A stretch of DNA of 64,000 nucleotides, taken from NCBI RefSeq assembly GCF_001544075.1, contig NZ_BCNT01000013.1:39503-103502 (forward strand), in the 5' to 3' direction. The notes below the pieces were generated by a model. That model was not told where the DNA came from. It did not search any database and worked only from the letters and a program-made list of their open reading frames with translations. Positions 18,053 through 28,401 of the stretch are shown here, piece after piece (position 1 is the first letter of the stretch; each line of letters starts with the position of its first letter). The DNA is from Comamonas terrae (lineage in GTDB: Bacteria > Pseudomonadota > Gammaproteobacteria > Burkholderiales > Burkholderiaceae_C). The position numbers and the translations under genes were made by a program.

Positions 18053-19099
18053 ATGTTAAAACTCAAGGAAACCCGTGGGCCTGCGTGGCTCATCGCGGCA
18101 GCTTTGGCAGCCAGTCTCGCTGGTTGCAGCAAAGCCGTCGTGCTCAATCCTGCTGGCGACATTGCCGCCCAGCAAGGCCAGTTGGTGATCACAGCCACGC
18201 TGCTGATGCTCATCATCATCATTCCAGTGATCTTCCTGACGCTGCTGTTCGCCTGGAAATACCGCCAGTCGAACACCGAAGCGCACTACGACCCCGAGTG
18301 GCACCACTCGACGGCACTGGAACTGGTGATCTGGACGGTTCCCCTGCTGATCATCATCGCCCTGGGCGCGCTGACCTGGATCAGCACCCATAAGCTCGAC
18401 CCCTATCGCCCCCTGGACCGCATCTCCGCCAGCAAGGCGCTGACGGCCGATGTCAAGCCCCTGGAAGTGGAAGTCGTGGCCATGGACTGGAAATGGCTGT
18501 TCTTCTACCCCGAGCAGGGCATCGCCACGGTGAACGAACTCGCAGCCCCGGTGGATCGCCCCATCCGCTTCAAGCTGACCTCGACCAACACCATGAATGC
18601 GTTCTACGTGCCTGACCTGGCCGGCATGATCTATGCGATGCCCGGCATGCAGACCGAGCTGAACGCCGTCATCAACAAGCCCGGCGTCTACAACGGCCTG
18701 GCTTCGCACTACAGCGGCGCGGGCTTTGCAGGCATGACCTTCAAGTTCCACGGCGTGAGCAACGAAGAGTTTGCGCAGTGGGTTGCCAAGGCGAAGACCG
18801 ATGGCAAGCCCCTGACGCGCGATGCCTATCTGGCACTGGCCAAGCCCAGCGAACGCAACCCCGTGGAGCGTTTCTCTGCCGTAGATGAAGGCCTGTACAA
18901 CAAGATCCTCAACCGCTGCGTCGAGGACGGCAAGATGTGCATGCACCACATGATGGCCATCGATGCCGCTGGCGGCGAAGCCTATCTGAAGAGCGCCGGA
19001 CTGAATCTGCCGCAGGACGTGTGCACGGTGCGCAATGCCGACCGTGTGGTGGCCCTGCTGGACCAGCGCGCAACCCCAGGAGCTGTCGCACAGCAATAA
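18053..19099 (+). CDS. cyoA: Cytochrome bo3 quinol oxidase subunit II
   Basis: A 348-residue lipoprotein subunit of the proton-pumping quinol oxidase. The signal ends in lipobox LAGC (Cys near residue 24), followed by two transmembrane helices (about 45-68 and 88-110). The periplasmic cupredoxin domain contains MDWKWLFFYPEQGIATVNEL. The CuA cysteines of cytochrome c oxidases are absent: the sequence reads SHYSGAGFAGMTF where CuA proteins have cysteines. This marks it as a quinol oxidase. A C-terminal COX-aromatic-rich-type extension is present. First gene of cyoABCD. Confidence 0.95.
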   Translation: MLKLKETRGPAWLIAAALAASLAGCSKAVVLNPAGDIAAQQGQLVITATLLMLIIIIPVIFLTLLFAWKYRQSNTEAHYDPEWHHSTALELVIWTVPLLIIIALGALTWISTHKLDPYRPLDRISASKALTADVKPLEVEVVAMDWKWLFFYPEQGIATVNELAAPVDRPIRFKLTSTNTMNAFYVPDLAGMIYAMPGMQTELNAVINKPGVYNGLASHYSGAGFAGMTFKFHGVSNEEFAQWVAKAKTDGKPLTRDAYLALAKPSERNPVERFSAVDEGLYNKILNRCVEDGKMCMHHMMAIDAAGGEAYLKSAGLNLPQDVCTVRNADRVVALLDQRATPGAVAQQ

Positions 19100-19167
19100 G
19101 CAATCAACGGCTGCGGACTGCTGCTTAGGCTGCGCCCTCCGCGCCATGAAGACACAAGAGACCGAAC

Positions 19168-21171
19168 ATGTCTGAAACAAACTCCCCGGCCCACTGGCTG
19201 CTGGGCCGCATCACCTGGGACCAGATTCCCATGGCGCATGAGCCCATCGTGCTGTGGACCTTTATCGCCGTGGTGCTCGGCGGCCTCGTCGTGCTGGCCG
19301 CGATCACCAAATTCCGCCTCTGGGGCCCGCTCTGGAAGGACTGGATCTGCTCGATCGACCACAAGAAGATCGGCATCATGTACATGATCCTCGGCCTGGT
19401 GATGCTGCTGCGCGGCTTTGCCGACGCGGTGATGATGCGCCTGCAGCAATCCATGGCCTTCGGCGAGAACATGGGCTACCTGCCCCCGCACCACTACGAC
19501 CAGATCTTCACCGCCCACGGCGTGATCATGATCTTCTTCGTGGCCATGCCTTTCGTGACCGGCCTGATGAACTATCTGGTGCCGCTGCAGATCGGCGCAC
19601 GCGACGTGTCCTTCCCGTTCCTGAACAATTTCAGCTTCTGGATGACGGCCGGCGGCGCCGTGCTGGTGATGCTGTCCCTGTTCCTGGGCGAATTCTCCAC
19701 TTCCGGCTGGCTGGCCCTGTCCAACCTGGGCCACCAGAATCCGGGCGTGGGTCTTGACTACTACATATGGGGCCTGCAGGTCGCAGGCGTCGGCACGACG
19801 CTATCGGGCATCAACCTGATCGTGACCATCATCAAGATGCGCGCGCCCGGCATGAACCTGATGAAGATGCCCGTCTTCGTCTGGACTTCGCTGTGCACCA
19901 ACGCGCTGATCGTCGCCTCCTTCCCCATGCTGACCGCAGCCCTGGTGCTGATGTCGCTGGACCGCTATATCGGCACGAACTTCTTCACGAACGACCTGGG
20001 CGGCAACCCCATGCTGTACGTGAACCTGATCTGGATCTGGGGCCACCCCGAGGTCTACATCCTGGTACTGCCCGCCTTCGGCGTGTTCTCCGAAGTCGTG
20101 GCCACCTTCAGCCGCAAGCGCCTGTTCGGCTACACCTCCATGGTGTATGCGACGGTGTGTATCACCATCCTGTCCTACCTGGTGTGGCTGCACCACTTCT
20201 TCACCATGGGCTCCGGCGCCAGCGTGAACACCTTCTTCGGCATCACGACGATGATCATCTCGATCCCGACGGGCGCCAAGATCTTCAACTGGCTGTTCAC
20301 CATGTACCGGGGCCGCATCCGCTTCTCGGTGCCCATGCTGTGGACCGTGGGCTTCATGTGCACGTTCGCCATCGGCGGCATGACCGGCGTGCTGCTGGCC
20401 GTGCCTCCCGCAGACTTCGTGCTGCACAACTCGCTGTTCCTGATCGCCCACTTCCACAACGTGATCATCGGCGGCGTGGTGTTTGCCGTGTTCGCGGCCA
20501 TCAACTACTGGTTCCCCAAGGCCTTCGGCTTCCGCCTGGTCGAGTTCTGGGGCAAGGCATCGTTCTGGTTCTGGCTGGTCGGCTTCTGGGTCGCCTTCAC
20601 GCCCCTGTACATCCTGGGCCTGATGGGCGTGACGCGCCGTGCCAACCACTTCGAGGACCCCTCGCTGCAGATCTACTTCATCGTGGCTGCCTTCGGTGCC
20701 GCGCTGATCGCACTGGGCATTGCCTGCTTCTTCATCCAGCTGGCCGTTTCCATCATGAAGCGCGACGAGCTGCGCGACGAGACCGGCGACCCCTGGGGCG
20801 GTCGTACGCTGGAGTGGGCTACTTCCTCGCCTCCTCCCCAGTACAACTTCGCCTTCACTCCCGTGGTGCACGAGATCGACGCCTGGGCCGACATGAAAAA
20901 GCATGGCTACCAGCGCAGGCTGGCAGGCTTCGAGCCCATCCACATGCCCGCCAACACCGGCGCCGGCATCGTGATCGCCGGCCTGTCCACCGTGTTCGGC
21001 TTTGCGATGATCTGGCACATGTGGCCTCTGGCCGCGGCCTCGTTCGCCGCCACCGTGCTGGCCTCGATCATCCATACGTTCAACTACAAGCGTGACTTCT
21101 ACATCCCCGCAGCCGAAGTGGCCGCCACGGAAGAAGCCCGCACCAAGCAGCTTGCAGCAGCCCATGTCTAA
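19168..21171 (+). CDS. cyoB: Cytochrome bo3 quinol oxidase subunit I
   Basis: The 667-residue catalytic heme-copper subunit. The CuB site is visible: [15 protein letters not shown] carries the cross-linked His-Tyr pair, and WLHHFFTMG carries the two further CuB histidines. [10 protein letters not shown] near residue 420 holds the heme o/b histidines. About fifteen membrane helices are predicted. Its stop overlaps the cyoC start by 8 bases. It reduces oxygen to water using ubiquinol in the inner membrane. Confidence 0.97.
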   Translation: MSETNSPAHWLLGRITWDQIPMAHEPIVLWTFIAVVLGGLVVLAAITKFRLWGPLWKDWICSIDHKKIGIMYMILGLVMLLRGFADAVMMRLQQSMAFGENMGYLPPHHYDQIFTAHGVIMIFFVAMPFVTGLMNYLVPLQIGARDVSFPFLNNFSFWMTAGGAVLVMLSLFLGEFSTSGWLALSNLGHQNPGVGLDYYIWGLQVAGVGTTLSGINLIVTIIKMRAPGMNLMKMPVFVWTSLCTNALIVASFPMLTAALVLMSLDRYIGTNFFTNDLGGNPMLYVNLIWIWGHPEVYILVLPAFGVFSEVVATFSRKRLFGYTSMVYATVCITILSYLVWLHHFFTMGSGASVNTFFGITTMIISIPTGAKIFNWLFTMYRGRIRFSVPMLWTVGFMCTFAIGGMTGVLLAVPPADFVLHNSLFLIAHFHNVIIGGVVFAVFAAINYWFPKAFGFRLVEFWGKASFWFWLVGFWVAFTPLYILGLMGVTRRANHFEDPSLQIYFIVAAFGAALIALGIACFFIQLAVSIMKRDELRDETGDPWGGRTLEWATSSPPPQYNFAFTPVVHEIDAWADMKKHGYQRRLAGFEPIHMPANTGAGIVIAGLSTVFGFAMIWHMWPLAAASFAATVLASIIHTFNYKRDFYIPAAEVAATEEARTKQLAAAHV

Positions 21172-21796
21172 TACGCATATCAACGCAGGCGGCGCGGCCG
21201 CCCTGGCTCCGCGCGAGTACCACCTCGCCCATGAGCCGCATCCGGAAAACGGCACCTCGCTGGGCTTCTGGCTCTACCTGATGAGCGACTGCCTGATCTT
21301 TGCCGCCCTGTTCGCCACCTACGGCGTGCTGGGCCGCAACTATGCGGCAGGCCCCAACGGCAAGGAGCTGTTCGACCTGAGCCTGGTGGCCGTCAACACG
21401 GCCTTCCTGCTGCTGTCGTCGATCACCTTCGGCTTTGCCATGCTGCAAAAGCAGCAGAAGAACGTGAAGGGCACGCTGACCTGGCTGGCCATCACCGGCC
21501 TGTTCGGCCTGGCCTTCCTGGCCGTGGAACTCTATGAGTTCCACCACCTGATCCACGAAGGCGCCGGCCCCACGCGCAGCGCCTTCCTGTCTTCCTTCTT
21601 CACGCTGGTGGGCACGCACGGCCTGCACGTGACCTTCGGCCTGATCTGGCTGGTCACGCTGATGATCCAGATCAGCAAGCACGGCCTGATCGAAGCCAAT
21701 GTGCGCCGCATCAACTGCCTGTCCATGTTCTGGCACTTCCTGGACGTGGTCTGGATCGGCGTGTTCACCTTTGTGTACCTGATGGGGGTGCTGTAA
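21164..21796 (+). CDS. cyoC: Cytochrome bo3 quinol oxidase subunit III
   Basis: A 210-residue, five-helix COX3-family subunit. It has the family segments [26 protein letters not shown]-like [18 protein letters not shown], and [14 protein letters not shown]. It begins at ATG 21164, inside the end of cyoB; the frame is open further upstream, but that is cyoB sequence. It is directly followed by cyoD with no gap. Confidence 0.95.
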   Translation: MSNTHINAGGAAALAPREYHLAHEPHPENGTSLGFWLYLMSDCLIFAALFATYGVLGRNYAAGPNGKELFDLSLVAVNTAFLLLSSITFGFAMLQKQQKNVKGTLTWLAITGLFGLAFLAVELYEFHHLIHEGAGPTRSAFLSSFFTLVGTHGLHVTFGLIWLVTLMIQISKHGLIEANVRRINCLSMFWHFLDVVWIGVFTFVYLMGVL

Positions 21797-22204
21797 ATGA
21801 GCGCACACGATATTCACGCCGACCATGACGTCCACCACGATCATGACGATCTGCATGTTTCCAAGGGCGACTATGTCAAGGGCTTCATCCTGGCCGTGAT
21901 CCTGACCGCCATCCCCTTCTGGCTGGTGATGGGCAACGTGATCCAGGACCGGCCCACCGCCGTGGCCGTGCTGGGCCTGTTCGCCGTGGTGCAGATCGTG
22001 GTCCACATGGTCTACTTCCTGCACATGAACGGCAAGATCCAGGGCGGCTGGACCATGCTGTCCACCATCTTCACCGTGGTCTTCGTGGCCATCGGCATCG
22101 CGGGCACGCTGTGGGTCATGTACCACATGAACACCAACATGATGCCCGAGCATGTGATGCCCGCGGCCCCCGCCGCATCGGCGCCCGCCACCGTCACACC
22201 TTGA
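21797..22204 (+). CDS. cyoD: Cytochrome bo3 quinol oxidase subunit IV
   Basis: A 135-residue, three-helix subunit needed for assembly of the CuB site. The His/Asp-rich start (DIHADHDVHHDHDDLH) is longer than in E. coli CyoD. The core VHMVYFLHMNGKIQGGWTM is typical. Its ATG follows the cyoC stop directly, and its stop overlaps the TTG start of the SURF1 gene (TTGA). Confidence 0.93.
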   Translation: MSAHDIHADHDVHHDHDDLHVSKGDYVKGFILAVILTAIPFWLVMGNVIQDRPTAVAVLGLFAVVQIVVHMVYFLHMNGKIQGGWTMLSTIFTVVFVAIGIAGTLWVMYHMNTNMMPEHVMPAAPAASAPATVTP

Positions 22205-22986
22205 CCGGGACAGCCAAAGACCGGAGCGCCGCCCGCCGGCGCTCCCCCCTCGCCAAGGCGATGCTCATTTGCGTGGGCATCGCCTTGTTTTTGGGCTTCA
22301 CGGCCCTGGGTACCTGGCAGGTGCAGCGCCGCGCCTGGAAACTGGACCTGATCGCGCGCGTAGAGCAGCGCGTGCACGCGGCTCCCGTGGCCGTGCCAAC
22401 TCCGGACCAGTGGCCACGGATCGACGCGGCCGGCTACGAATACCTGCCGGTCAAGGCGCAGGGCGTATGGCTGGAAAAACAGAGTGTGCTGACCAAGGCA
22501 CTGACCGAGGACGGCGCCGGTTTCTGGCTCCTCACCCCGCTGCAGCAGGCCGACGGCACGCAGATCCTCGTCAATCGCGGCTTCACGCCCGAGAAAATGC
22601 GCGCCGAATGGCTCAAGCAGATTGCCGAAGCCAGCCCTTCGGCAGTGCCTGTCACGGTGATCGGCCTGATGCGCATGAGCGAGCCCGGCGGCGGTTTTCT
22701 GCGCCACAACGATGCCGCCACGCAGCAGTGGTTCTCGCGCGATGTGGCAGCCATTGCCCGAAGCCAGGGCCTGGCCCATGCGGCGCCCTATTTCATCGAC
22801 CAGGGCCTGCCTACCGGCAATCCTGCCTACGGCGAGGCCAGGCCCGCCGCCGAACAGGCGGGCATACTGCGTTCGGGCATGACGGTGATCCAGTTCCACA
22901 ACAGCCACCTGGTCTATGCGCTGACCTGGTACGGCCTTGCCGCCATGGTGCTGGTGGCAGCCTGGTTCGTACGGCGCACTCCCTGA
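22201..22986 (+). CDS. SURF1 family oxidase assembly protein
   Basis: About 261 residues: a transmembrane helix near each end (LICVGIALFLGFTALGTWQV, and LVYALTWYGLAAMVLVAAWF) around a periplasmic domain. The SURF1 hallmarks GTWQVQRRAWK, ILVNRGF and the C-terminal HLVYALTWYGLA are all present. SURF1 helps insert heme into heme-copper oxidases, and here it serves as fifth gene of the cyo operon. I choose TTG 22201 because it overlaps the cyoD stop (TTGA); ATG 22261 at the membrane helix is the alternative. Confidence 0.85.
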   Translation: MTGTAKDRSAARRRSPLAKAMLICVGIALFLGFTALGTWQVQRRAWKLDLIARVEQRVHAAPVAVPTPDQWPRIDAAGYEYLPVKAQGVWLEKQSVLTKALTEDGAGFWLLTPLQQADGTQILVNRGFTPEKMRAEWLKQIAEASPSAVPVTVIGLMRMSEPGGGFLRHNDAATQQWFSRDVAAIARSQGLAHAAPYFIDQGLPTGNPAYGEARPAAEQAGILRSGMTVIQFHNSHLVYALTWYGLAAMVLVAAWFVRRTP

Positions 22987-23100
22987 GCTACGGGGCTTGC
23001 CCTCCTTCTTCGGGAGGGCGCCGACGCCTTCGCTGCGGAACGGCGAGCTGCCCAGGCCCTTGCCCGGTGTCCCACGCGAAAGAGGCGATGCATGGGGCAG
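22987..23100. repeat. GC-rich hairpin region after SURF1 gene
   Basis: The stretch contains GCCCTCC-TTCTTC-GGGAGGGC, a perfect seven-base stem with a six-base loop, followed by GC-rich sequence reminiscent of the elements after trmB and bamD. It lacks a T-run, so it is more likely a decayed 3' repeat or mRNA-stabilising hairpin than an intrinsic terminator. Confidence 0.4.
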
Positions 23101-23197
23101 TGAGGAACTCATGCCGATCCCGAAACGGGGACTGTGCTGGCATCTACACCAGAACGCCAAGGCCTCCGGCCCGCAGGCTGCCTTCTCCTCGTGGAAA

Positions 23198-24505
23198 ATG
23201 GCCGCCGTGAACAAAACTTCCGATTCCCTGTTCCGGGTCGAGCGCCTGACCGAGCGCCAGAACATGCAGCTGCTGATCCAGCTGCGCTGGATCGCCGTCG
23301 TGGGGCAGGTGGTCACCATCTCCCTGGTGCACTACGGCCTGGGCATTGCCCTTCCCCTTCTGCCCATGGCGCTGGTCCTCGTGGCCCTGGTGGCCACCAA
23401 TCTCGCCTATATCTACTGGAGCCAGGGGCCGCGCACCGTCAATGCCAGCAGCCTGGCCTATGCGCTGCTGGCCGACGTGCTGGCGCTGACCATCCAGCTG
23501 TACCTGAGCGGCGGCGCCAGCAACCCTTTCATCTACCTGTATCTGCTGCAGGCCATCCTGGGTGCCGTGCTGCTGCAGCCCTTTTACGCCTGGTGCGTGG
23601 CTGCTGCAACGGCCATTGGTGCACTGGGCCTGGGCTTTCTGCACCAGCCCCTGCAGGTGTCGTTCGAGAGCGCCGAGGGGCTGTCGCGGCTTTACGTGAT
23701 CGGCGTGCTCATCAGCCTGCTTCTGACCAGCACCCTGACCATCGTGTTTCTCACCCGCATCGTAGGCAACCTGCGCCGGCGCGATGCACGCATTGCCGAC
23801 ATGCGCCAGCGCGCCAGCGAGGAGGAGCACATCGTGCGCATGGGTCTGCTGGCCACCGGCGCCGCGCACGAGCTGGGCACGCCGCTGGCCACCATGTCGG
23901 TGATCCTGGGCGACTGGCAGCATATGCCGGCGCTGATGCAGGACCGGGACCTGCAGGAAGACCTGCAGGAGATGCAGCAGCAGCTGCTGCGCTGCAAGTC
24001 CATCGTCTCCGGCGTGCTGCTGTCGGCAGGCGAAGCCCGAGCCGAAAGCACGGAAAGCACCACGTTCCAGACTTTCATCCGCGACGTGGTCAGCCACTGG
24101 CAGATGCACCACCATGTGGACCATTTCGCACTGCGCGACCGGGGCGTGACGGACTTCGCCATGCTCTCGGATACCGCGCTGCAGCAAATGCTTTGCAATT
24201 TGCTGGACAATGCGCTGGAAGCATCTCCCGGCTGGGTGGAGCTGTCCATCGCCTCCGACGACCGCCAGGTGCTGCTGCAGGTGCAGGATCGCGGCCCCGG
24301 CTTCGATGTTGCCGTGCTGCAGCAGCTGGGCCAGCGCCACGTATCGACCAAGCAGGAGCGCCCGGGCCGCGGCCTCGGGATGTTCCTGGTCATGAACGTG
24401 GTGCGTGCACTGGGCGGCAGCGTCCAGGCGCTGAACCTGCCCTCCCATGCGGGCGGCGGTGCCCAGGTGCAGGTATGCATTCCTCGCTCGGCCATCGCCA
24501 TCTGA
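23198..24505 (+). CDS. regB: RegB/PrrB-type redox-sensing histidine kinase
   Basis: A 435-residue sensor with six predicted N-terminal helices. The loop SGGASNPFIYLYLL matches the RegB quinone-binding motif (GGXXNPF). The H-box GAAHELGTPLATMSV holds the phosphorylated His224. LLRCKSIVSG carries Cys266, at the position of the redox-active Cys265 of Rhodobacter capsulatus RegB. N, G1 and G2 ATP-binding boxes follow (NLLDNALEAS, DRGPGF, GRGLGMFLV). Homologues (RegB, PrrB, RoxS, ActS) sense quinone-pool redox state and control respiratory oxidases, which fits the upstream cyo operon. ATG 23198 fits the family start; ATG 23111 and GTG 23207 are in frame. Confidence 0.9.
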   Translation: MAAVNKTSDSLFRVERLTERQNMQLLIQLRWIAVVGQVVTISLVHYGLGIALPLLPMALVLVALVATNLAYIYWSQGPRTVNASSLAYALLADVLALTIQLYLSGGASNPFIYLYLLQAILGAVLLQPFYAWCVAAATAIGALGLGFLHQPLQVSFESAEGLSRLYVIGVLISLLLTSTLTIVFLTRIVGNLRRRDARIADMRQRASEEEHIVRMGLLATGAAHELGTPLATMSVILGDWQHMPALMQDRDLQEDLQEMQQQLLRCKSIVSGVLLSAGEARAESTESTTFQTFIRDVVSHWQMHHHVDHFALRDRGVTDFAMLSDTALQQMLCNLLDNALEASPGWVELSIASDDRQVLLQVQDRGPGFDVAVLQQLGQRHVSTKQERPGRGLGMFLVMNVVRALGGSVQALNLPSHAGGGAQVQVCIPRSAIAI

Positions 24506-24540
24506 GGACAGCCTGTCAACGCATTTTCTTTTCGCATCGC

Positions 24541-25092
24541 ATGGAAGAACGCCAACGATTACTGCTGCTTGTGGAAGACGATGCGGCCTTTGCCCGCACG
24601 CTGCGGCGCTCCTTCGAGCGGCGCGGCTACCGCGTGCTGCACGCCGTCAGCGCCGAGGAAGTGCAGGAGCTGCTGGCCGACTACGGCCCCGCCCAGGGCC
24701 CGCAATACGCGGTCATGGACCTGAAGCTGGCCGGCAATGCCTCGGGCCTGAACTGCGTGCAGATGCTGCATCAGCACAATCCCGAAGCGCTCATCGTCGT
24801 GCTCACCGGCTATGCCAGCATTGCCACGGCCGTGGAAGCCGTCAAGCTGGGCGCCTGCCACTACCTGGCCAAGCCATCGAACACCGACGACATCGAGGCC
24901 GCGTTCAGCCGCGTGGAAGGCCGCACGGACGTGGAGGTGAGCCGCCAGACCACCTCGATCAAGACCCTGGAGTGGGAACATATCCACGAAACCCTGGCCG
25001 AGACCGATTTCAATATCTCCGAGGCCGCGCGGCGTCTGGGCATGCACCGCAGGACATTGGCGCGCAAGCTGGAAAAGCGGCAGATCAAGTAG
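24541..25092 (+). CDS. regA: RegA/PrrA-type response regulator
   Basis: A 183-residue partner of the preceding kinase. The receiver domain has phospho-acceptor Asp60 in YAVMDLKLAG, the conserved threonine in VVLTGYASIATAVEAVKLGA, and lysine in YLAKPS. A Fis-type helix-turn-helix lies at the C-terminus: NISEAARRLGMHRRTLARKL, nearly identical to the RegA/PrrA recognition region. It lies 35 bases after regB, so the two are co-transcribed. It is expected to control aerobic/anaerobic respiratory genes, possibly including the adjacent cyo operon. Confidence 0.93.
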   Translation: MEERQRLLLLVEDDAAFARTLRRSFERRGYRVLHAVSAEEVQELLADYGPAQGPQYAVMDLKLAGNASGLNCVQMLHQHNPEALIVVLTGYASIATAVEAVKLGACHYLAKPSNTDDIEAAFSRVEGRTDVEVSRQTTSIKTLEWEHIHETLAETDFNISEAARRLGMHRRTLARKLEKRQIK

Positions 25093-25115
25093 CCAGCCCA
25101 CTCGGCCCGCTCGTC

Positions 25116-25325
25116 TTGCTGCTGCTGGCACTGCTCATCGCTGGCGTGGCCTTTGCCATAACAGGCGGCCACGCCGGTGCTGCTTTGCGCCATCCGTGCA
25201 CTCAGCCCATCTGGCTGGCCAACCACATCTTCTTTCTGGCCTTCGCGGCCTTGCCCTTGAGCAAGGGCATTGTGGTGGGCCTGGCGAATCTCGTCGCACG
25301 CGCAGTCCGTCCCAAAGCACCATAG
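25116..25325 (+). CDS. Possible small two-helix membrane protein
   Basis: An open frame follows regA and encodes about 69 residues from a TTG codon. It has two hydrophobic stretches: LLLALLIAGVAFAITGG, and IWLANHIFFLAFAALPLSKG. A terminator lies 30 bases after the stop, which supports transcription through it. There is no clear ribosome site, and I recognise no family. The frame is also open upstream into regA, so it could be fortuitous. Confidence 0.35.
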   Translation: MLLLALLIAGVAFAITGGHAGAALRHPCTQPIWLANHIFFLAFAALPLSKGIVVGLANLVARAVRPKAP

Positions 25326-25354
25326 CGTTCGCAGACAAGCAACCGGCCACCAAC

Positions 25355-25390
25355 AAAAAAGCCGACAGCGTCGAAACTGTCGGCTTTTTT
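25355..25390. terminator. Bidirectional terminator between regBA and clpA
   Basis: The stem AAAAAAGCCGACAG / CTGTCGGCTTTTTT encloses a short CGTCGAAA loop. The fourteen-base pairing and flanking A/T runs make this a strong intrinsic terminator for both converging units. Confidence 0.92.
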
Positions 25391-25407
25391 GTTTTCAACG
25401 CTGCTGC

Positions 25408-27726
25408 TTATTCGGCAACTGCGGGTTCGGCCTTGGGCGTGTCCTTGGGCAGCTCGGTAATGACGAGCTTGACCTCGCCCTTGCCCTCGGCCGCAGCTTC
25501 GTCCCAATCGACCTCCAGGCGGCCGCCGTTGACCAGCCGGCCGAACAGCAGCTCGTCGGCCAGCGAGCGGCGGATGGTGTCCTGGATCAGGCGCTGCATG
25601 GGGCGGGCGCCCATGAGCGGATCGAAGCCCTTCTTGGCCAGGTGCTTGCGCAGGCCGTCGGTGAAGGTGACTTCCACCTTCTTCTCGGCCAGTTGCTGCT
25701 CCAGCTGCAGCAGGAACTTGTCCACCACGCGCAGAATAATCTGCTCGTCCAGCGGCTTGAAGCTCACGATCGCGTCCAGGCGGTTGCGGAACTCCGGCGT
25801 GAACAGGCGCTTGATGTCGGCCATCTCGTCGCCGGCTTCACGCGGATTCATGAAGCCGATGGTGGCCTTGTTCATGGTCTCGGCGCCCGCATTCGTGGTC
25901 ATGATGATGATCACGTTGCGGAAGTCGGCCTTGCGCCCGTTGTTGTCGGTCAGGGTGCCATGGTCCATGACCTGCAGCAGCACGTTGAAGATGTCCGGAT
26001 GCGCCTTCTCGATTTCGTCGAGCAGCAGCACCGAATGCGGCTTCTTCGTGATGGCCTCGGTCAGCAGGCCGCCCTGGTCGAATCCGACATAGCCCGGGGG
26101 CGCGCCGATCAGGCGGCTGACCGCATGGCGCTCCATGTACTCGGACATGTCGAAGCGGATCAGGTCGATGCCCAGGATGTAGGCCAGCTGCTTGGCAGCC
26201 TCGGTCTTGCCCACGCCCGTGGGGCCGCTGAACAGGAAGGAGCCGATCGGCTTGTCCACCTTGCCCAGGCCAGAGCGCGACATCTTGACGGCCCCTGCCA
26301 GCACTTCCAGCGCCTTGTCCTGACCGAAGACCACGCTCTTGAGGTCACGCTCCAGCGTCTGCAGCTTGCTGCGGTCGTCGTTGGACACATTGGCAGGCGG
26401 AATGCGCGCAATCTTTGCCACGATGGCCTCGATTTCGGCCTTGCCGATGGTTTCCTTGCGCTGCTCGGTAGGCACGATGCGCTGCGCGGCACCGGCCTCG
26501 TCGATCACGTCGATGGCCTTGTCGGGCAGATGGCGGTCGTTGATGTACTTGGCCGACAGTTCGGCGGCCGCCTGCAGGGCTTCCGCAGCGTACTTGACGC
26601 TGTGGTGCTCCTCGAAGCGCGACTTCAGGCCCTTGAGGATGTCGATGGTCTCCGGCACCGTGGGCTCCACCACATCCACCTTCTGGAAGCGGCGGGACAG
26701 AGCGGCGTCCTTCTCGAAGATGCCGCGGTATTCCGTGAACGTGGTCGCCCCGATGCAGCGCAGCTGGCCGCTGGACAGCGCGGGCTTGAGCAGGTTGGAG
26801 GCATCCAGCGTGCCGCCCGAGGCCGCGCCGGCGCCGATCAGGGTGTGGATCTCGTCGATGAACAGGATGGCCTGGGGCTTGTCCTTGAGCGACTTGAGCA
26901 CGCCCTTCAAGCGCTGCTCGAAATCGCCGCGGTACTTGGTGCCCGCCAGCAACGCGCCCATGTCCAGCGAATAGACCACGGCCTCCTTGAGCACCTCGGG
27001 CACCGTGCCTTCGGTGATGCGCCAGGCCAGGCCTTCGGCAATCGCCGTCTTGCCCACGCCGGCCTCGCCCACCAGCAGCGGGTTGTTCTTGCGGCGGCGG
27101 CACAGGATCTGGATGGTGCGCTCGACCTCGTAGTCGCGCCCGATCAGCGGATCGATCTTGCCGTCCTTGGCCGCCTGGTTGAGATTGAGCGTGAACTGCT
27201 CCAGCGGCGAGGCCTTCTCGTTGCGCTCGCCGCCGGCACCCTCTTCCGCATCCGAAGGCGCTTCGGACTTGGCAGGCTCGGGCGGCTCGCCCTTCTTGAT
27301 GCCGTGGGCGATGTAGTTGACCACGTCCAGGCGCGTCACGCCCTGCTGGTGCAGGTAGTACACGGCATGGGAGTCCTTTTCGCCGAAGATGGCCACGAGC
27401 ACGTTGGCGCCCGTCACCTCCTTCTTGCCATTGCCCGTGGACTGCACGTGCATGATGGCGCGCTGGATCACCCGCTGGAAGCCCAGCGTGGGTTGGGTAT
27501 CGACCTCGTCGGTTCCGTCGACCTGGGGCGTGTTGTCCTTGATGAAGTTGGACAGCGACGAGCGCAGGTCATCAATATTGGCAGAGCAGGCACGCAGCAC
27601 CTCTGCCGCGCTGGGATTGTCCAGCAGCGCCAACAGCAAATGCTCCACGGTGATGAATTCGTGGCGCTGTTGACGCGCCTCGACGAACGCCATGTGCAAG
27701 CTGACTTCCAGTTCTTGAGCGATCAT
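25408..27726 (-). CDS. clpA: ATP-dependent Clp protease ATPase subunit ClpA
   Basis: A 772-residue class I AAA+ unfoldase. It has an N-terminal double-repeat Clp_N domain that docks ClpS (about residues 1-145). The first ATPase carries Walker [16 protein letters not shown] and Walker [15 protein letters not shown]; the second carries [15 protein letters not shown] and [12 protein letters not shown]. The ATIGFM tripeptide loop between them contacts ClpP. The absence of a long middle coiled-coil separates it from ClpB. It lies 62 bases after clpS, the usual order. Confidence 0.95.
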   Translation of the reverse strand: MIAQELEVSLHMAFVEARQQRHEFITVEHLLLALLDNPSAAEVLRACSANIDDLRSSLSNFIKDNTPQVDGTDEVDTQPTLGFQRVIQRAIMHVQSTGNGKKEVTGANVLVAIFGEKDSHAVYYLHQQGVTRLDVVNYIAHGIKKGEPPEPAKSEAPSDAEEGAGGERNEKASPLEQFTLNLNQAAKDGKIDPLIGRDYEVERTIQILCRRRKNNPLLVGEAGVGKTAIAEGLAWRITEGTVPEVLKEAVVYSLDMGALLAGTKYRGDFEQRLKGVLKSLKDKPQAILFIDEIHTLIGAGAASGGTLDASNLLKPALSSGQLRCIGATTFTEYRGIFEKDAALSRRFQKVDVVEPTVPETIDILKGLKSRFEEHHSVKYAAEALQAAAELSAKYINDRHLPDKAIDVIDEAGAAQRIVPTEQRKETIGKAEIEAIVAKIARIPPANVSNDDRSKLQTLERDLKSVVFGQDKALEVLAGAVKMSRSGLGKVDKPIGSFLFSGPTGVGKTEAAKQLAYILGIDLIRFDMSEYMERHAVSRLIGAPPGYVGFDQGGLLTEAITKKPHSVLLLDEIEKAHPDIFNVLLQVMDHGTLTDNNGRKADFRNVIIIMTTNAGAETMNKATIGFMNPREAGDEMADIKRLFTPEFRNRLDAIVSFKPLDEQIILRVVDKFLLQLEQQLAEKKVEVTFTDGLRKHLAKKGFDPLMGARPMQRLIQDTIRRSLADELLFGRLVNGGRLEVDWDEAAAEGKGEVKLVITELPKDTPKAEPAVAE

Positions 27727-27788
27727 TTGCGACTCCTTTACGCTTGCTTGGAATGATTGACTGAACCTTAATTGAGGTCGTCCGGCAG

Positions 27789-28148
27789 TTATTCAACAGG
27801 CTCGGATGTGGCCTGCAGCGGATGGCCTGCCTTCTGGGCTGCCTGGAGCACCTGCTCGACCTTGGTGGCCGCCACGTCGCGGGAATACACGCCGCAGACG
27901 CCGCGGCCGTTCAGATGGATCTTGAGCATGATCTGGGTGGCCGTCTCGCGGTCCTTGCCGAAGAATTCCTGCAATACCACGATCACAAACTCCATGGGCG
28001 TGAAGTCGTCGTTGAGGATCACGACCTGGTACATGCGCGGCGGCTCGGTACGCTGCCTGCGGCGTTCCAGCACCAAGGCTCCGCCTTCATCGGGCGTGTT
28101 CTTGACCGAAGGCGATACGGGCGGGACGGATGGAGGTTGGGTTGCCAT
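27789..28148 (-). CDS. clpS: ClpS adaptor protein
   Basis: The adaptor that delivers N-end-rule substrates to ClpA. After a disordered N-terminus of about 40 residues comes the family core: [20 protein letters not shown], then [22 protein letters not shown]. The N-degron pocket residues (Asn-Asp-Asp, His in LKIHLNG) are present. Start at ATG 28148 (MATQPP) or three codons earlier at 28157. First gene of clpS-clpA. Confidence 0.92.
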   Translation of the reverse strand: MATQPPSVPPVSPSVKNTPDEGGALVLERRRQRTEPPRMYQVVILNDDFTPMEFVIVVLQEFFGKDRETATQIMLKIHLNGRGVCGVYSRDVAATKVEQVLQAAQKAGHPLQATSEPVE

Positions 28149-28347
28149 GAAATCCATTCTAGCGAGCCAAGACGCTGTTTTTGCGCTGGCATATGCATAG
28201 CATTGTTAGGGATTTCAAGGCCTCGCTTGCAGGCACGGGGCATTCAATGGTTTTTTGTACACAAACCCAGGCCCCACTTGCGTCAGCTGCTACATTTTTT
28301 ACCATGATGGACAACGCAGGCCGGACCCAGTACCTCTGGATACAAAA

Positions 28348-28377
28348 AGGCATGCGCCGCGATGCGCGCCTTGAGGC
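28348..28377 (-). terminator. Probable dnaE terminator
   Basis: On the minus strand, an imperfect GC-rich hairpin with AAGGC and GCCTT ends is followed by TTTTTGTAT. It lies about 25 bases beyond the dnaE stop codon. Confidence 0.5.
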
Positions 28378-28401
28378 GAAACAGGGCTACCGCCCCGCGC
28401 C

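Noticed and set aside
28158..28347. Small open frames on both strands between clpS and dnaE
   Set aside because: No ribosome sites and no recognisable family. A cold-shock gene, often found next to clpS, was looked for and not found.
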